From Paenibacillus qinlingensis (GTDB taxonomy: Bacteria; Bacillota; Bacilli; Paenibacillales; NBRC-103111): a stretch of DNA of 64,000 nucleotides. Below, piece by piece: positions 7,286 to 16,592 of the stretch (within the stretch, counting starts at the first letter, position 1; each line of letters opens with the position of its first letter). The position numbers were made by a program, and so were the translations under genes. The stretch covers positions 1 to 64,000 of the forward strand of contig NZ_JABMKY010000009.1 of NCBI RefSeq assembly GCF_013204845.1. The letters run 5' to 3'. The notes under the pieces were generated by a model that was not told the DNA's origin, ran no database searches, and saw nothing but the letters and a program-made list of their open reading frames with translations.

Positions 7286-10200
7286 CTATCCCTTCATTTC
7301 TGCTAATTTCGTATATAATCGATAGATCAAGACTGCCGTCTCCGCTCTCGTTGTAGCGTTAGTCGGGTTTAAAAGCTTGCCACTTCCTTGCACGATACCC
7401 GCTTTGACAAGATCAGCCACACTAGTAGCTGCATAGAGGGCTACATGATCAGCATCTTCGAAGCTACCCAAATCGTCTTTCACATCTCCATGAATGGTGA
7501 TGCCTGCGATTTTAAAAGCTCTTGCTGTAAGTACCATCATGTCTTGTCTAGTGATCAATTCGGTTGGTTTGAAGGCATGATTTGTTTTTCCTTCAGTAAT
7601 CCCCAAGGCTTTGGCGATCCCCACCTCATTCACAAAATAATCCGTTGCTTTCACATCATCAAAATTACTAACTACGTCTGCTTCTAAACTCAAGGCGCGA
7701 ACCAATAGGGAGACAAAGTCTGCACGTGTGATAAACTCACTTGGTGCAAAGCTTACATCACTTTTACCTTCAATAATCCCTTTAGATACGAGTACCTCAA
7801 TATTATCCTTGGCCCAATTATAGCTGGCTAAGTCTTCAAAGCTCTTGATTTCGTATCCAATGGCAAATTGGCTGAAATGTGTAGTCATGAATGTGATCTT
7901 CCCCGTAGCTACATCGTATTTCCCGGAAGGCAGTTTAATGACTTTGCCCTGTCCATCGATGTACCAGATGGCAATGTGATCTGCATTGTTTCGTTCCTCA
8001 GGTGTTGGTTGATAGTCCATCGTAACAGTGATTGGGCTCTGATTATTTTTCCATGCGATTGGCGTGCCATTCATCAATACCGATAACTCTAACACCGGCT
8101 TATTTCCAATCTTCTCCTTGAGCTTCTTAGGCAAACTCGAGATATCTGCAACTGCGACGCTGATGCCAACTTGAGAAGCATCTTTCATATCCTGCGCTTT
8201 AAAAGCATTATCCGGTATTGTAAGTGTGGCTAATCCCGTTTGAATAGCTAGATAGTTATCCGCCTTACCTTGCTTAAAGGATTCAGCCGGTAATATTTGC
8301 ACATAAGCTTGTGCACCAGAAATAGGATTCACATGAATCGTGCTTAACTTTCTCCCTTTGTCATCAACCTGTGCTCGGGCCAAAAGCTGTTGAAATTGCA
8401 CCAAACTAAGTTCCGATTTTGCTGCCGTACCAGTAAGTATTGGTGTAAGCCTCACGGTTGCGCCATCAAAAACTGGCGTTGCGTTTCCACCAGCAGTTGA
8501 ATTTGAAGTTGAATTTTGGTTTGAATTTGAATTTGGATTTGTCGGAAGATTCTCTGCTTCTACGAAGGTTATATTGCCATACCATTGGGTAGAAACATGA
8601 GAATTAAACCTTTGATTGCTCCACATCGTTGCATTATCCCGAATGCCATCATAATTGCTATCATCACTTGCACCTGCATCAAAGCCGATCACAGTTCCAA
8701 CTGAACCTGTTATCACATTCAATGGGAAAGCTGCTTCGATGAGATAGCCCCCTTCAACTTCGCGAGCGGCTGATGTGAAACTGTTTATCGTTGTATTTTT
8801 GCCAGCACTCTTTAGATTCTTATAGTTAATTCGATAATGTCGATCATCCGATTGGAATGCGATGGTATCTCCGTTGTTCTCGTCTACGAAGAATTCCATC
8901 GAGTCATGCTCCCACAAATTACCACCTGACGCATTCAGATTAGCATCCTTAACTTCAGCCAACACATACAAATTGTGTTCATCCCATAACAATCGCATCG
9001 ACGCTAAAGGAGATACTTTCGTTGGATCGCTAACCTTCAGTGCTTGGAAACTTCCGGCTGTTAACCAGCTATCCTCAATTTGACCATCAATTACAGGTGT
9101 TCCTTTCGAGGCCTTCGCTTCTTGGATAACATCCGGAGGTGCGGGTACAAATTGAATCGAATCGTCGATTAGTGGAGTTGCACTCTTATACGATGTTTCG
9201 AATGCCCCGATATCCACCCGTCCATTCGCACCAATGCCTGCATAGGGACGTACATTTCCATCATTATCAAACGCAGGTGCATAGGAGCGCGCACCGTTAT
9301 CGATAGCAGGTGAATCGGCTTGCAAATGAAAATCATAAGTAGCTCCCGTAACGGATACAAATTTCGGATCAATCACTCGGTCATTCTGACCCAGGAACCT
9401 GACATTCCCACCATAAATATTATTGGCAAACAGATTGTTCCATCCACTGTTCAGATTGGCGTATTCTCCTTCTTCCTCTCTCGCAATGGATATATTATTA
9501 ACGAAGACTGAGTTATCACTTGACTGCGCATCCATATTCGGATACTTCAAATAAGGACTTCTGCTATTCTTGTAGATCGTGTTATTGATGACATGCACAT
9601 TATTGCTTCGATAGGCATGAATGCCTCCGCCGCCGTTATCATAGACAAGGTTATTAATGACTAATTTTTTACCGTTATACCCCTCATCCACATCAAAAAT
9701 AATGCCATTCCCATCCGAATACCCTTTCGTTGTTTCCCATTTGACATTCGTTTGATTATCGTAAACCTCATTATTTCGAACAATAATTTTATAATCCGTT
9801 GTATTATTATCGACATCGAAATCATGCATGAAGCTGATTCCACTGGTTGCATAGAAGCTGTACCAGCTATTGGAATGAATCTTATTATACTCAAAGGTGA
9901 TATAATCCCCGCCTCCGCCAAGACCCGCTCCCGACATATGATGAATATCCGAATTCCTTACTGTAATATGATGTCCACTAACGCTTACACCATTGGTATT
10001 CGTTAAGGCATAACGAGACCAATCCGATCCGCCAGCAACCTTACTCTCATAATTTGCTTCACCTTCTGCTAGCGTTAGGGTCAAATTCGTACCCTCAACC
10101 TCAATCCCATCAAGCACTATATAATTGGCACTTATTTGAACCATGTCCCAGACCCCTTTCACATTCGGAGGAAGGAGCAGCTTCGGTTTATTGTTTGGAT

Positions 10201-12058
10201 CATAGGCTTTGTAGGTAATCGGATGCAAAGTACCTGTTTTCACATCAACAGCACCGGATCGATTAATGAGAACAAAATCGTTCGCATCGTTGATTGGCGA
10301 GTACGTCCCAGGCATGATATTCACCGTATCCCCTGGATTCGTTGCACTTGCTGCTTTATTAATCGTTTTAAAAGCAGATCCTGTCGTTAATCCATCATTC
10401 GTATCAAGACCTGTTGGACTAACATAATAATTCTCCGGCGTACCAATGTATGGCTGCTCAACGAATAGCGCTCCAGGATTAGCATTGATTCGCGGTGGCG
10501 TCCCCGCCGTATTCGAACCTGAAAGCTTGATATCATCAACAAGTATCTTCGTTTCTTGCCTTGCCCCATCCTTCACTTCCATGTAAAAGCCTTTCAGTCC
10601 ACCTGAATAAGCATCCGTCTGCAAGGGCTCACTCGTCACAAGTGAGTTCCCATTCAGAAACATGTCGTAGCTATTGGTATCCAAATGAAACACCAACTTC
10701 ACAGTATATCGCGTGTTCGTGCTCCAATTCGACCTCATAGCCAAGGCTCCTCCTGCTGAAGAATTCGAACGGGCATAGAGCTTACCGTCCATTCCAAAAG
10801 CAAAGATTGAGCTTTCCAATCCCCCTGCACTCACGAGTTTGAAAATATAGTTCGCTTGCTCATCGGGCAACATGAAGGTTGATTCCAACGTAAAGCTCTT
10901 CATCGGCACTGGCGGCAACCAACTCGAATGAAATGGGAAGCCAATTATGCCTAGTTTTGTTGCAGCCGTTGTGATTTCAGCCCAGCGTGTTTGAGCGTTC
11001 TCCACGATTTTCGCCGTATTAACGGAAGTCGGTTTCAGTAACGTCCCGCTGATTAACGGGGAATTTAATACACCGTTTGTTGGCGTAGCAGCTATCACAG
11101 CATCCACATCCGAAAGTTCAAAGCTCGTATGTCTGAAAGACTGATCGCCGACTTCAATGACGGACTCACTTTGAATTTCAAAACGGTCAATGACAGGGGT
11201 TGAATTTGCGCCAATTCGTTCAATTTTCAATGTATTTGCCCCAGCATTGAGATCAATGCCTGTAAGCTCTTCATATTTCCAATTACTCCATGCCCCGGTA
11301 GACGCACCTACGGCATCTTTGACTCGTACACCATTAATAGTAACCGCATACGGTCTAGCTGTGTTTCCTAACGAATAGCGAACTTTGATCGTATACTTGC
11401 CTGTTGAAGGTACGACAGCGTTATTGTAAAGCATATAACCATTTTTCGGAGCTGCAATACTTAGGTAGCCAGTGCCCGAAAACCCAGGAGCAGTTCCCAC
11501 ATTAGCTGCGATCGTCACATCAGAGTGTGCCGCCCCGCCGCCATTCTCCGCTTCAATCAGCGTGGCATAAGGAATAACTTCCATCGCATCTATCTCAGGT
11601 CCATCCCCACTTTCGGCAGCGAGCTTGATCACATTCGCTCCTTGATTTAGCATGCCAACAGCAGTGAACAGTTTCCATGTTGGTGTCGCCTGACTCCCTG
11701 TTGATTCCCCACGAAATGTCGCGTATTTATGTCCATTAACCCATAAACTGACTGGCTTATCGTTCACCGTATTGTTACTGTACTTGATCTGTATTACATA
11801 GTTTCCAGCTATGGCTGCTTGCACTTGGCTCCAAGTCAGACTTGCCGCATGAGACTGATCTCCTACATCTACATAACCCGTCCCTGAATATACTGCACCA
11901 ACAACGGTTGCTTGCATATTCGTATCCACACCGATGGCTGACTCCGCCTCATATTCAATTCCACCTGCTGCATAAGCAGGCGAAACAGGCAATATAGGTG
12001 CAAGTATTGCTGTAAATACCATAACAACTATTAATAAGTAGATGTTTAGCTTTTTCAA
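7286..12058 (-). CDS. Multidomain SLH-anchored beta-helix polysaccharide-degrading protein
   Basis: A cell-surface protein of 1590 residues. Order: signal peptide (KKLNIYLL... to AYAA, about 1-30); two CBM6/35-like beta-sandwiches (about 32-165 and 168-295); a LamG-like domain (about 305-520); a parallel beta-helix opening with ENYYVSPTGLDTNDG and containing YSDGNGIIFDVD (about 540-970); a CBM9-like domain (GTPVIDGQIEDSW... HDSMEFFVDENNGD, about 1000-1200); a Ser/Asn linker; a roughly 200-residue domain also present in the cohesin-SLH protein; and three SLH repeats (about 1400-1590) for binding secondary cell-wall polymer. TTG 12058 is chosen as start: GGGAGGG lies seven bases upstream, while the ATG at 12079 abuts its own weak site. 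It lies downstream of the first importer module. Confidence 0.85.
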   Translation of the reverse strand: MKKLNIYLLIVVMVFTAILAPILPVSPAYAAGGIEYEAESAIGVDTNMQATVVGAVYSGTGYVDVGDQSHAASLTWSQVQAAIAGNYVIQIKYSNNTVNDKPVSLWVNGHKYATFRGESTGSQATPTWKLFTAVGMLNQGANVIKLAAESGDGPEIDAMEVIPYATLIEAENGGGAAHSDVTIAANVGTAPGFSGTGYLSIAAPKNGYMLYNNAVVPSTGKYTIKVRYSLGNTARPYAVTINGVRVKDAVGASTGAWSNWKYEELTGIDLNAGANTLKIERIGANSTPVIDRFEIQSESVIEVGDQSFRHTSFELSDVDAVIAATPTNGVLNSPLISGTLLKPTSVNTAKIVENAQTRWAEITTAATKLGIIGFPFHSSWLPPVPMKSFTLESTFMLPDEQANYIFKLVSAGGLESSIFAFGMDGKLYARSNSSAGGALAMRSNWSTNTRYTVKLVFHLDTNSYDMFLNGNSLVTSEPLQTDAYSGGLKGFYMEVKDGARQETKILVDDIKLSGSNTAGTPPRINANPGALFVEQPYIGTPENYYVSPTGLDTNDGLTTGSAFKTINKAASATNPGDTVNIMPGTYSPINDANDFVLINRSGAVDVKTGTLHPITYKAYDPNNKPKLLLPPNVKGVWDMVQISANYIVLDGIEVEGTNLTLTLAEGEANYESKVAGGSDWSRYALTNTNGVSVSGHHITVRNSDIHHMSGAGLGGGGDYITFEYNKIHSNSWYSFYATSGISFMHDFDVDNNTTDYKIIVRNNEVYDNQTNVKWETTKGYSDGNGIIFDVDEGYNGKKLVINNLVYDNGGGGIHAYRSNNVHVINNTIYKNSRSPYLKYPNMDAQSSDNSVFVNNISIAREEEGEYANLNSGWNNLFANNIYGGNVRFLGQNDRVIDPKFVSVTGATYDFHLQADSPAIDNGARSYAPAFDNDGNVRPYAGIGANGRVDIGAFETSYKSATPLIDDSIQFVPAPPDVIQEAKASKGTPVIDGQIEDSWLTAGSFQALKVSDPTKVSPLASMRLLWDEHNLYVLAEVKDANLNASGGNLWEHDSMEFFVDENNGDTIAFQSDDRHYRINYKNLKSAGKNTTINSFTSAAREVEGGYLIEAAFPLNVITGSVGTVIGFDAGASDDSNYDGIRDNATMWSNQRFNSHVSTQWYGNITFVEAENLPTNPNSNSNQNSTSNSTAGGNATPVFDGATVRLTPILTGTAAKSELSLVQFQQLLARAQVDDKGRKLSTIHVNPISGAQAYVQILPAESFKQGKADNYLAIQTGLATLTIPDNAFKAQDMKDASQVGISVAVADISSLPKKLKEKIGNKPVLELSVLMNGTPIAWKNNQSPITVTMDYQPTPEERNNADHIAIWYIDGQGKVIKLPSGKYDVATGKITFMTTHFSQFAIGYEIKSFEDLASYNWAKDNIEVLVSKGIIEGKSDVSFAPSEFITRADFVSLLVRALSLEADVVSNFDDVKATDYFVNEVGIAKALGITEGKTNHAFKPTELITRQDMMVLTARAFKIAGITIHGDVKDDLGSFEDADHVALYAATSVADLVKAGIVQGSGKLLNPTNATTRAETAVLIYRLYTKLAEMKG

Positions 12059-12090
12059 AAAATTACCCTCCCTTACCATTCCTTCGTTTT

Positions 12091-12106
12091 ATGAAGCGCT
12101 TACAAT
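12091..12106. promoter_or_regulatory. cre-like palindrome just upstream of the SLH enzyme gene
   Basis: ATGAAGCGCTTACAAT contains the core GAAGCGCTTAC and resembles a CcpA catabolite-response element (TGWAANCGNTNWCA) but is one base short of the usual 14-base spacing. It sits 33-48 bases before the TTG start, where bound protein could block transcription. The one-base deletion makes this a weak candidate. Confidence 0.3.
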
Positions 12107-12337
12107 CCTACATGATTAAATCAACTTCACTTCTTTCAAACCTCCTTCCGATGTGGCTTTACTATAGCTTTAATGGCGATTTTCCAGCAATCAGAGTTTT
12201 TTGACAGCTCATTTTCTGCTGAAATTCGCACTAGAAAAATAATCCAATTGCAGGAAATTGAGTACAGAACGTGAAACGCTAGGAAAACTTTTATCGCAGG
12301 AGGCGGGTACAGAAGCAGGTGTATGGAAGTTTGGTGG

Positions 12338-12415
12338 AGTTTGTTGATCGAGTTTGTTAGTGGAGCTTGGTGGCGGAGTTTGTTGATCGAGTTTGTTAGT
12401 GAAGCTTGGTGGCGG
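12338..12415. repeat. 39-bp tandem duplication
   Basis: Two units of 39 bp (12338-12376 and 12377-12415), each beginning AGTTTGTTGATCGAGTTTGT and ending CTTGGTGGCGG, differ at a single base. A partial third copy (TTTGGTGG) precedes them. Because 39 is a multiple of three, both minus-strand frames read through as 13-residue repeats, but no ribosome binding site or family match supports a gene. Confidence 0.85.
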
Positions 12416-12437
12416 AGCTTGTGCACCAGGCACTTGC

Positions 12438-12640
12438 ATTAACTGGAAAATATACAGCTATTTTTGCCCAATTCCCCTCGATAATTTAATTTAACTGGAA
12501 AACATGTAGGTAAAACTGCCTCTTTTGGTCAATTCGGGTATTATGGTTCAAATTAACTGTAGGTTATCCAGCTATTCTGCATTTGATGGAAAAATTCAAA
12601 GATTTAGCTGTAGAAAATCCATCTATTTGTCGGGAGCACA
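12438..12640. repeat. Diverged 50-60-bp tandem repeats (TTAACTGGAAAA-type)
   Basis: Four related segments start near 12438, 12490, 12551 and 12603. Each opens with a version of TTAACTGGAAAA, followed by CAGCTATTTTT and CAATTC. Spacing is about 52-62 bp and identity is moderate. They look like decayed copies of a non-coding intergenic repeat. Confidence 0.5.
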
Positions 12641-12684
12641 GGAGTATTGCACAACTTCCATCCGCCCAACACAGCATCTGCTTC

Positions 12685-12780
12685 AACAACTACTTCAATA
12701 ACTACAACTATAACTACAACCACTTATACAACTACTTATACAACTACTCCATCTCCTACTCACCCAACTCTACTCGCAAC
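12685..12780. repeat. CAACTA/TATACAACTACT low-complexity repeat
   Basis: A stretch made largely of CAACTA, ACAACT and TATACAACTACT words, including a direct repeat of ACTTATACAACT. It probably arose by replication slippage. No function is apparent. Confidence 0.6.
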
Positions 12781-12789
12781 TAGTGCCGA

Positions 12790-12829
12790 TACAAAATAAA
12801 CGCTGCCTTCCTTTAAGAACGGCAGCGCT
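12790..12829 (-). terminator. Terminator of the first solute-binding-protein gene
   Basis: CGCTGCC (12801-12807) pairs with GGCAGCG (12821-12827). On the minus strand the stem is followed by TTTATTTTG. It lies 17 bases beyond the stop of the binding-protein gene and should separate importer expression from the downstream SLH enzyme. Confidence 0.8.
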
Positions 12830-12845
12830 TATGGATTCCTCTGTC

Positions 12846-14402
12846 TTACTTAGTGCCAAATAATTGCTTGTAGCTGGCTTCTCTTTCATTTTGAATTTTG
12901 ATCACATTAGGATCTGTTTTCATTTGTGCAACCAGCTTATCCCAAGCTTCAATGGTTTCTTTCCCCATGATGACTTTAATTTTCATATCTTGCAGCTTCT
13001 TAGAAATTTCAGGTCCGAATTTCGTGTCTGTTTCCGAAGTTACACCGTTGTTATTAAGGAATACGCCATATTTAATGCGCTCATCCACGACTTTCTTATC
13101 GCGTTCCAGATACTCTTTCGGATAGTCAACAGAAGCTTGTTGAACACGACTGTAAGGATCAACTAATGTCCAGATATTCGTCAAAGATGTAGCAGCAATT
13201 TTCTTGTACTCTTCTGTCGTAACTTTTTTGCCATCAACATCGTTGAAATGTACACCTTTGATACCAAAGTTAGCCAATTCCATCCCCTCTGGTGTTGCGC
13301 CGTAATCAAAGAAGGCTAAGATCTGTTTCAGTTTCGCTTCAGGAACTTTCTTAGAGATTAGGTAGTTACCGAAAAAGCCGCCTTCTTTTGTTGCATACTT
13401 CTGCCCCGTAGATGGTGTTGTCAGGGTAGAGACATGTACGATACCAGCGTTAGGCGTTGTTTTGCGAAGCGCCCCAATCATATCACCCATTTTGGATGCG
13501 TCCGTTGCCGTTGGAATCATGCCCACTTTGCCCTGCTTCATCATATCGGATACTTGGGAACCCTTCATGATTGCAAAGTCAGGTGCTAGAATACCTTCCT
13601 TATAGACACGCTGCATCCACAAAATAGCCTCACGGGTTGCCGGTGTAAAATCTCGATACATTGTCGGCTTGCCCTTTTGACTCAGAATCATATTTTCGTA
13701 GCCATTAAACGTATTTTCCACAAAATTTAATTGGTCCATCCATCCTTCTGCAACAGCTCCAGTGAAGCCATACGTATCCTTTTTACCATTACCATCTGGA
13801 TCCTGTTCCGTGAAAGCTTTCAGTACCGTATATAATTCATCCATGGTCTGTGGCACTTTCAAGCCTAGCTTATCTAACCAATCTTGACGCAAGGCAGGAA
13901 AGGGTACACCGCCAGCAACTGGACGAGGCCGAGGAAGTCCATAGACTTTGCCATTCACTTTCGTATTATCATAGCTTTCTTTCGGGTAATTTTTCTGCAG
14001 ATTCGGATAATCCTTGAGGAATGGTGTTAAATCCCAGAAAGCACCGTCTTTAATCGCATTCAGGACAGCAGAATCAAAAATAAAGGTCGTTAACAGTACA
14101 TCTGGAATTTCACCAGAAGCGAGCATAACCTTGAATTTGTCTCCGTAGTTATTGGAAGGTAAAAAGGAAATATTCACCTTGGTATTCGTTCTTTTTTCCA
14201 TTTCTAATTCAATGGCGTTATCATTCGCAGGTGCTTCAGGATTGTAATTAATCGTCGTGATATTAAATTCAGTAGGTGCCGCTTGTTTCGTTCCAGCAGG
14301 TGATGCAGAAGTTGATGGTGTTGCTTCCTTTGTTCCACAAGCTGCCAGCACACTTGTTAATAGCAACGTTGTGGATAGTATCATAACCAAATTCTTCTTC
14401 AT
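12846..14402 (-). CDS. Sugar ABC transporter substrate-binding lipoprotein (LplA-like)
   Basis: A 518-residue extracellular solute-binding protein attached by an N-terminal lipid. The signal peptide ends in lipobox VLAAC (Cys22), followed by a Thr/Ser/Ala-rich linker. The mature part has the family 1/LplA pattern: FNITTINYNPEAPANDN, LASGEIPDVLLT and a large YGLPRPRP hinge region. GGAGG lies nine bases before ATG 14402. It is the last gene of the permease - permease - binding protein operon, ending at a terminator. The likely ligand is an oligosaccharide released by the neighbouring beta-helix enzymes, but specificity cannot be read from sequence. Confidence 0.9.
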   Translation of the reverse strand: MKKNLVMILSTTLLLTSVLAACGTKEATPSTSASPAGTKQAAPTEFNITTINYNPEAPANDNAIELEMEKRTNTKVNISFLPSNNYGDKFKVMLASGEIPDVLLTTFIFDSAVLNAIKDGAFWDLTPFLKDYPNLQKNYPKESYDNTKVNGKVYGLPRPRPVAGGVPFPALRQDWLDKLGLKVPQTMDELYTVLKAFTEQDPDGNGKKDTYGFTGAVAEGWMDQLNFVENTFNGYENMILSQKGKPTMYRDFTPATREAILWMQRVYKEGILAPDFAIMKGSQVSDMMKQGKVGMIPTATDASKMGDMIGALRKTTPNAGIVHVSTLTTPSTGQKYATKEGGFFGNYLISKKVPEAKLKQILAFFDYGATPEGMELANFGIKGVHFNDVDGKKVTTEEYKKIAATSLTNIWTLVDPYSRVQQASVDYPKEYLERDKKVVDERIKYGVFLNNNGVTSETDTKFGPEISKKLQDMKIKVIMGKETIEAWDKLVAQMKTDPNVIKIQNEREASYKQLFGTK

Positions 14403-14452
14403 TTCTTTCTTCCTCCCTTATTTTCCCCTTAATAATAACATATATGTGATAA

Positions 14453-15322
14453 TCATCCCTTAACAGAGCCAAGCATAACTCCCTTAGCAAAATGCTTCTG
14501 AAGGAATGGATACACCATCAGAATTGGCACTGTCGCGATGACGACAGCCGCCATTTTAATCGTATCCGGCGGAACTTGCTGTTCAGACGCAGCACCGGCA
14601 TCGGCAATACCTGTCTCCGACTGAACTAGCATGCCTTGTAAAAGAACCTGCAGCGGGCGTTTATCCGGATCCGTAATATAAAGGATGGCATTAAAGAATG
14701 TGTTCCAGTAAGCGACAGCGAAAAATAGGCCGAATGCTGCCAAGGCAGGTAGGGATAATGGCAAAATAATCCGGTAGAAAATTTGGAGATCGTTCGCTCC
14801 ATCGATATAAGCCGATTCTTCCAAACTTTCCGGAATGCCATCGAAGAACGTTTTTAATAACAAGGCATTCCATCCACTAAGTAAACCAGGCAAAATAATA
14901 GACCATAAACTATTCATCAGTCCCAAATCTTTGATGAGCAAATAGTTCGGAATAATACCAGGAGAGAACAAAATCGTAATAATCAAGGCGATCGTGAACA
15001 CTTTGCGGCCGAATAACCTTTTCCTAGAAATCATGTAGCCAAAAGCAGCAGAAACTATCAAACTTAACAGCGTTCCAACAATCGCAAGATAAGCACTAAC
15101 TCCCAACGATTTGATAAAAGTGTTCGTAGAGAAGATGTAGGAATAGGCTGCTAGGGAAAACGATTTGGGATACAACATGAGACTGCTCCCCACATATTCA
15201 CTAGGTGAGGTAAAAGACACGATGACTACGTAGTAGAACGGGAACAAAGAAGCAATACCAAGTAAAGTTAGCCCAATCACATTTATATTTGAAAATATTT
15301 TATCTCCCAATGATTCTCTCAT
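14453..15322 (-). CDS. Carbohydrate ABC transporter permease (LplC/MalG-type)
   Basis: A six-helix inner-membrane permease of 289 residues. The MalG-type coupling loop is clear: EESAYIDGANDLQIFYRIILPLSLP (EAA motif that contacts the ATPase), and the C-terminus HFAKGVMLGSVKG is typical of LplC/YtcP proteins. ATG 15322 is chosen because AAGGAG lies eight bases upstream; codons just before it overlap the site. It lies 50 bases from the binding-protein gene and 42 from the LplB-type gene. No ATPase gene is present, as usual for this importer class. Confidence 0.92.
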   Translation of the reverse strand: MRESLGDKIFSNINVIGLTLLGIASLFPFYYVVIVSFTSPSEYVGSSLMLYPKSFSLAAYSYIFSTNTFIKSLGVSAYLAIVGTLLSLIVSAAFGYMISRKRLFGRKVFTIALIITILFSPGIIPNYLLIKDLGLMNSLWSIILPGLLSGWNALLLKTFFDGIPESLEESAYIDGANDLQIFYRIILPLSLPALAAFGLFFAVAYWNTFFNAILYITDPDKRPLQVLLQGMLVQSETGIADAGAASEQQVPPDTIKMAAVVIATVPILMVYPFLQKHFAKGVMLGSVKG

Positions 15323-15364
15323 GGTCAACACTCCTTGTAAGATAACTTCTGAATGCGTTGAAGA

Positions 15365-16330
15365 TTAGTAAAACCCTTCTCCGCCTGCTTTTTTGACGAG
15401 CCTGTTAGAAAGTATAACGAGTAGTAAACCAATTGCTGATTTGAACAAGCCGACCGCAGTTGTATAACTAAATTCAGATTGTTTAATCCCAACACGATAA
15501 ATATACGTATCAAAGACATCGGCTACTTCCGAAACAGCTGCATTTTGTAGAAGGAACACTTGCTCAAAACCAACATCCATAATATGTCCTAGTTTTAAAA
15601 TTAAGAGAATGATAATCACATTTTGAATAGCTGGAATTGTGATATGCCACATCTGACGTAAGCGACTAGCACCATCTATGCGCGCTGCTTCATATAGTCC
15701 AGGATCTACATTAGCCATTGCAGCCAAGAAGATGACCGTCCCCCAACCTGCTTCTTTCCATATACTCTGTCCCGTAAGAAAACCCCAGAAAAAGTTCGGT
15801 GTCGTTAGCCATTCTATTCGCTCAAAACCCAACATCAGAAGAAACTTATTAATAACCCCTTCTCCGGTAGCAAACATGGTAAACGTAAGTCCAGCAATAA
15901 TGACCCATGATAAGAAATGCGGCAGATAGACGATCGATTGAATCGTTCGTTTGAAGACTTCGTTTCGCACTTCATTCAGCATCAAGGAAAGGATAATAGG
16001 AACTGGAAAGAAAAATACTAAACTCATAAGATTGATAGCGAGTGTATTTCGAAGCAGCTTAAAGAAATCAGGATTACGAAAGAACAGTTGAAAATTCTCG
16101 AATCCGATCCACTCGCTTCGCAGTATCCCACGGAAAGGTGAATAATCCTGGAAGGCAATCACTACGCCCCACATAGGAACATATTTGAAAATGAGTAAAC
16201 ACAAGATGCCAGGTAAACCTAGCAAGTATAAATACTTATCGCGGTTTAGGGCTTGCCATACTTTCTTTCTTGAATTAAGCGGCTTCACGATCGGCTTCGT
16301 GACTAACACATTTTCTTTCCAAACAGTCAT
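15365..16330 (-). CDS. Carbohydrate ABC transporter permease (LplB-type)
   Basis: A 321-residue six-helix permease of the LplB/YteP class that pairs with the LplC-type gene downstream. It has the long N-terminal extension followed by a membrane segment (YLYLLGLPGILCLLIFKYVP) and the EAA loop EAARIDGASRLRQMWHITIP. GAGGGAG precedes ATG 16330 by six bases; an upstream ATG at 16351 lacks a good site. It is first in the operon and starts 51 bases after a good sigma-A-type promoter. Confidence 0.92.
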   Translation of the reverse strand: MTVWKENVLVTKPIVKPLNSRKKVWQALNRDKYLYLLGLPGILCLLIFKYVPMWGVVIAFQDYSPFRGILRSEWIGFENFQLFFRNPDFFKLLRNTLAINLMSLVFFFPVPIILSLMLNEVRNEVFKRTIQSIVYLPHFLSWVIIAGLTFTMFATGEGVINKFLLMLGFERIEWLTTPNFFWGFLTGQSIWKEAGWGTVIFLAAMANVDPGLYEAARIDGASRLRQMWHITIPAIQNVIIILLILKLGHIMDVGFEQVFLLQNAAVSEVADVFDTYIYRVGIKQSEFSYTTAVGLFKSAIGLLLVILSNRLVKKAGGEGFY

Positions 16331-16380
16331 TGGCTTCTCCCTCACATTCAACGTTTGCTAACACGTTTGTCTATGCCATC

Positions 16381-16409
16381 ACATTAGTAGTTAGCGAACT
16401 TTCCTGCAA
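16381..16409 (-). promoter_or_regulatory. Sigma-A-type promoter for the first importer operon
   Basis: On the minus strand TTGCAG (-35, 16404-16409) and TAATGT (-10, 16381-16386) are separated by 17 bases. The -10 ends 50 bases upstream of the LplB start. A repeated ACGTTTG word (near 16350 and 16362) lies between promoter and start and might be a regulator contact. Confidence 0.5.
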
Positions 16410-16519
16410 TAAGAGTTAATTGGAACCTTGCTTGATTTGGCCAAAGTTAGCATTCTCACACTATACGCCCCCTTCAAAAAAGTCTTAAGGCGAGAAAGGG
16501 GTTTACACGTCATAATCAG

Positions 16520-16548
16520 TTGCAGAGAGAATATAAGGGGTATATAGT
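16520..16548 (+). promoter_or_regulatory. Sigma-A-type promoter for the membrane AraC regulator
   Basis: TTGCAG (16520-16525) and TATAGT (16543-16548) are separated by 17 bases. The ATG of the regulator follows 44 bases later. The same -35 hexamer, TTGCAG, occurs in the divergent importer promoter. Confidence 0.5.
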
Positions 16549-16592
16549 AATAGAAACTTACATAAATAGCGTTGCCTAGGACGGTGAAATAC

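Larger units (their letters stand above)
12059..12845. other. 787-bp intergenic region rich in repeats
   Basis: This spacer between the first binding-protein gene and the large SLH enzyme holds no convincing gene. It contains a cre-like site near the SLH gene, a 39-bp tandem duplication, a series of diverged TTAACTGGAAAA-type repeats, an ACAACTA-rich low-complexity stretch, and the terminator of the binding-protein gene, each listed separately. Short open frames across it merely translate the repeats. Confidence 0.7.

Noticed and set aside
12136..12439. Small proline/glutamine repeat protein on the minus strand
   Set aside because: Both open frames only translate the 39-bp duplication, have no convincing ribosome binding site and match no family.
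16345..16370. cre site in the first importer leader (ACGTTTG repeats)
   Set aside because: Neither copy fits the CcpA consensus well; they are noted only as possible regulator contacts.
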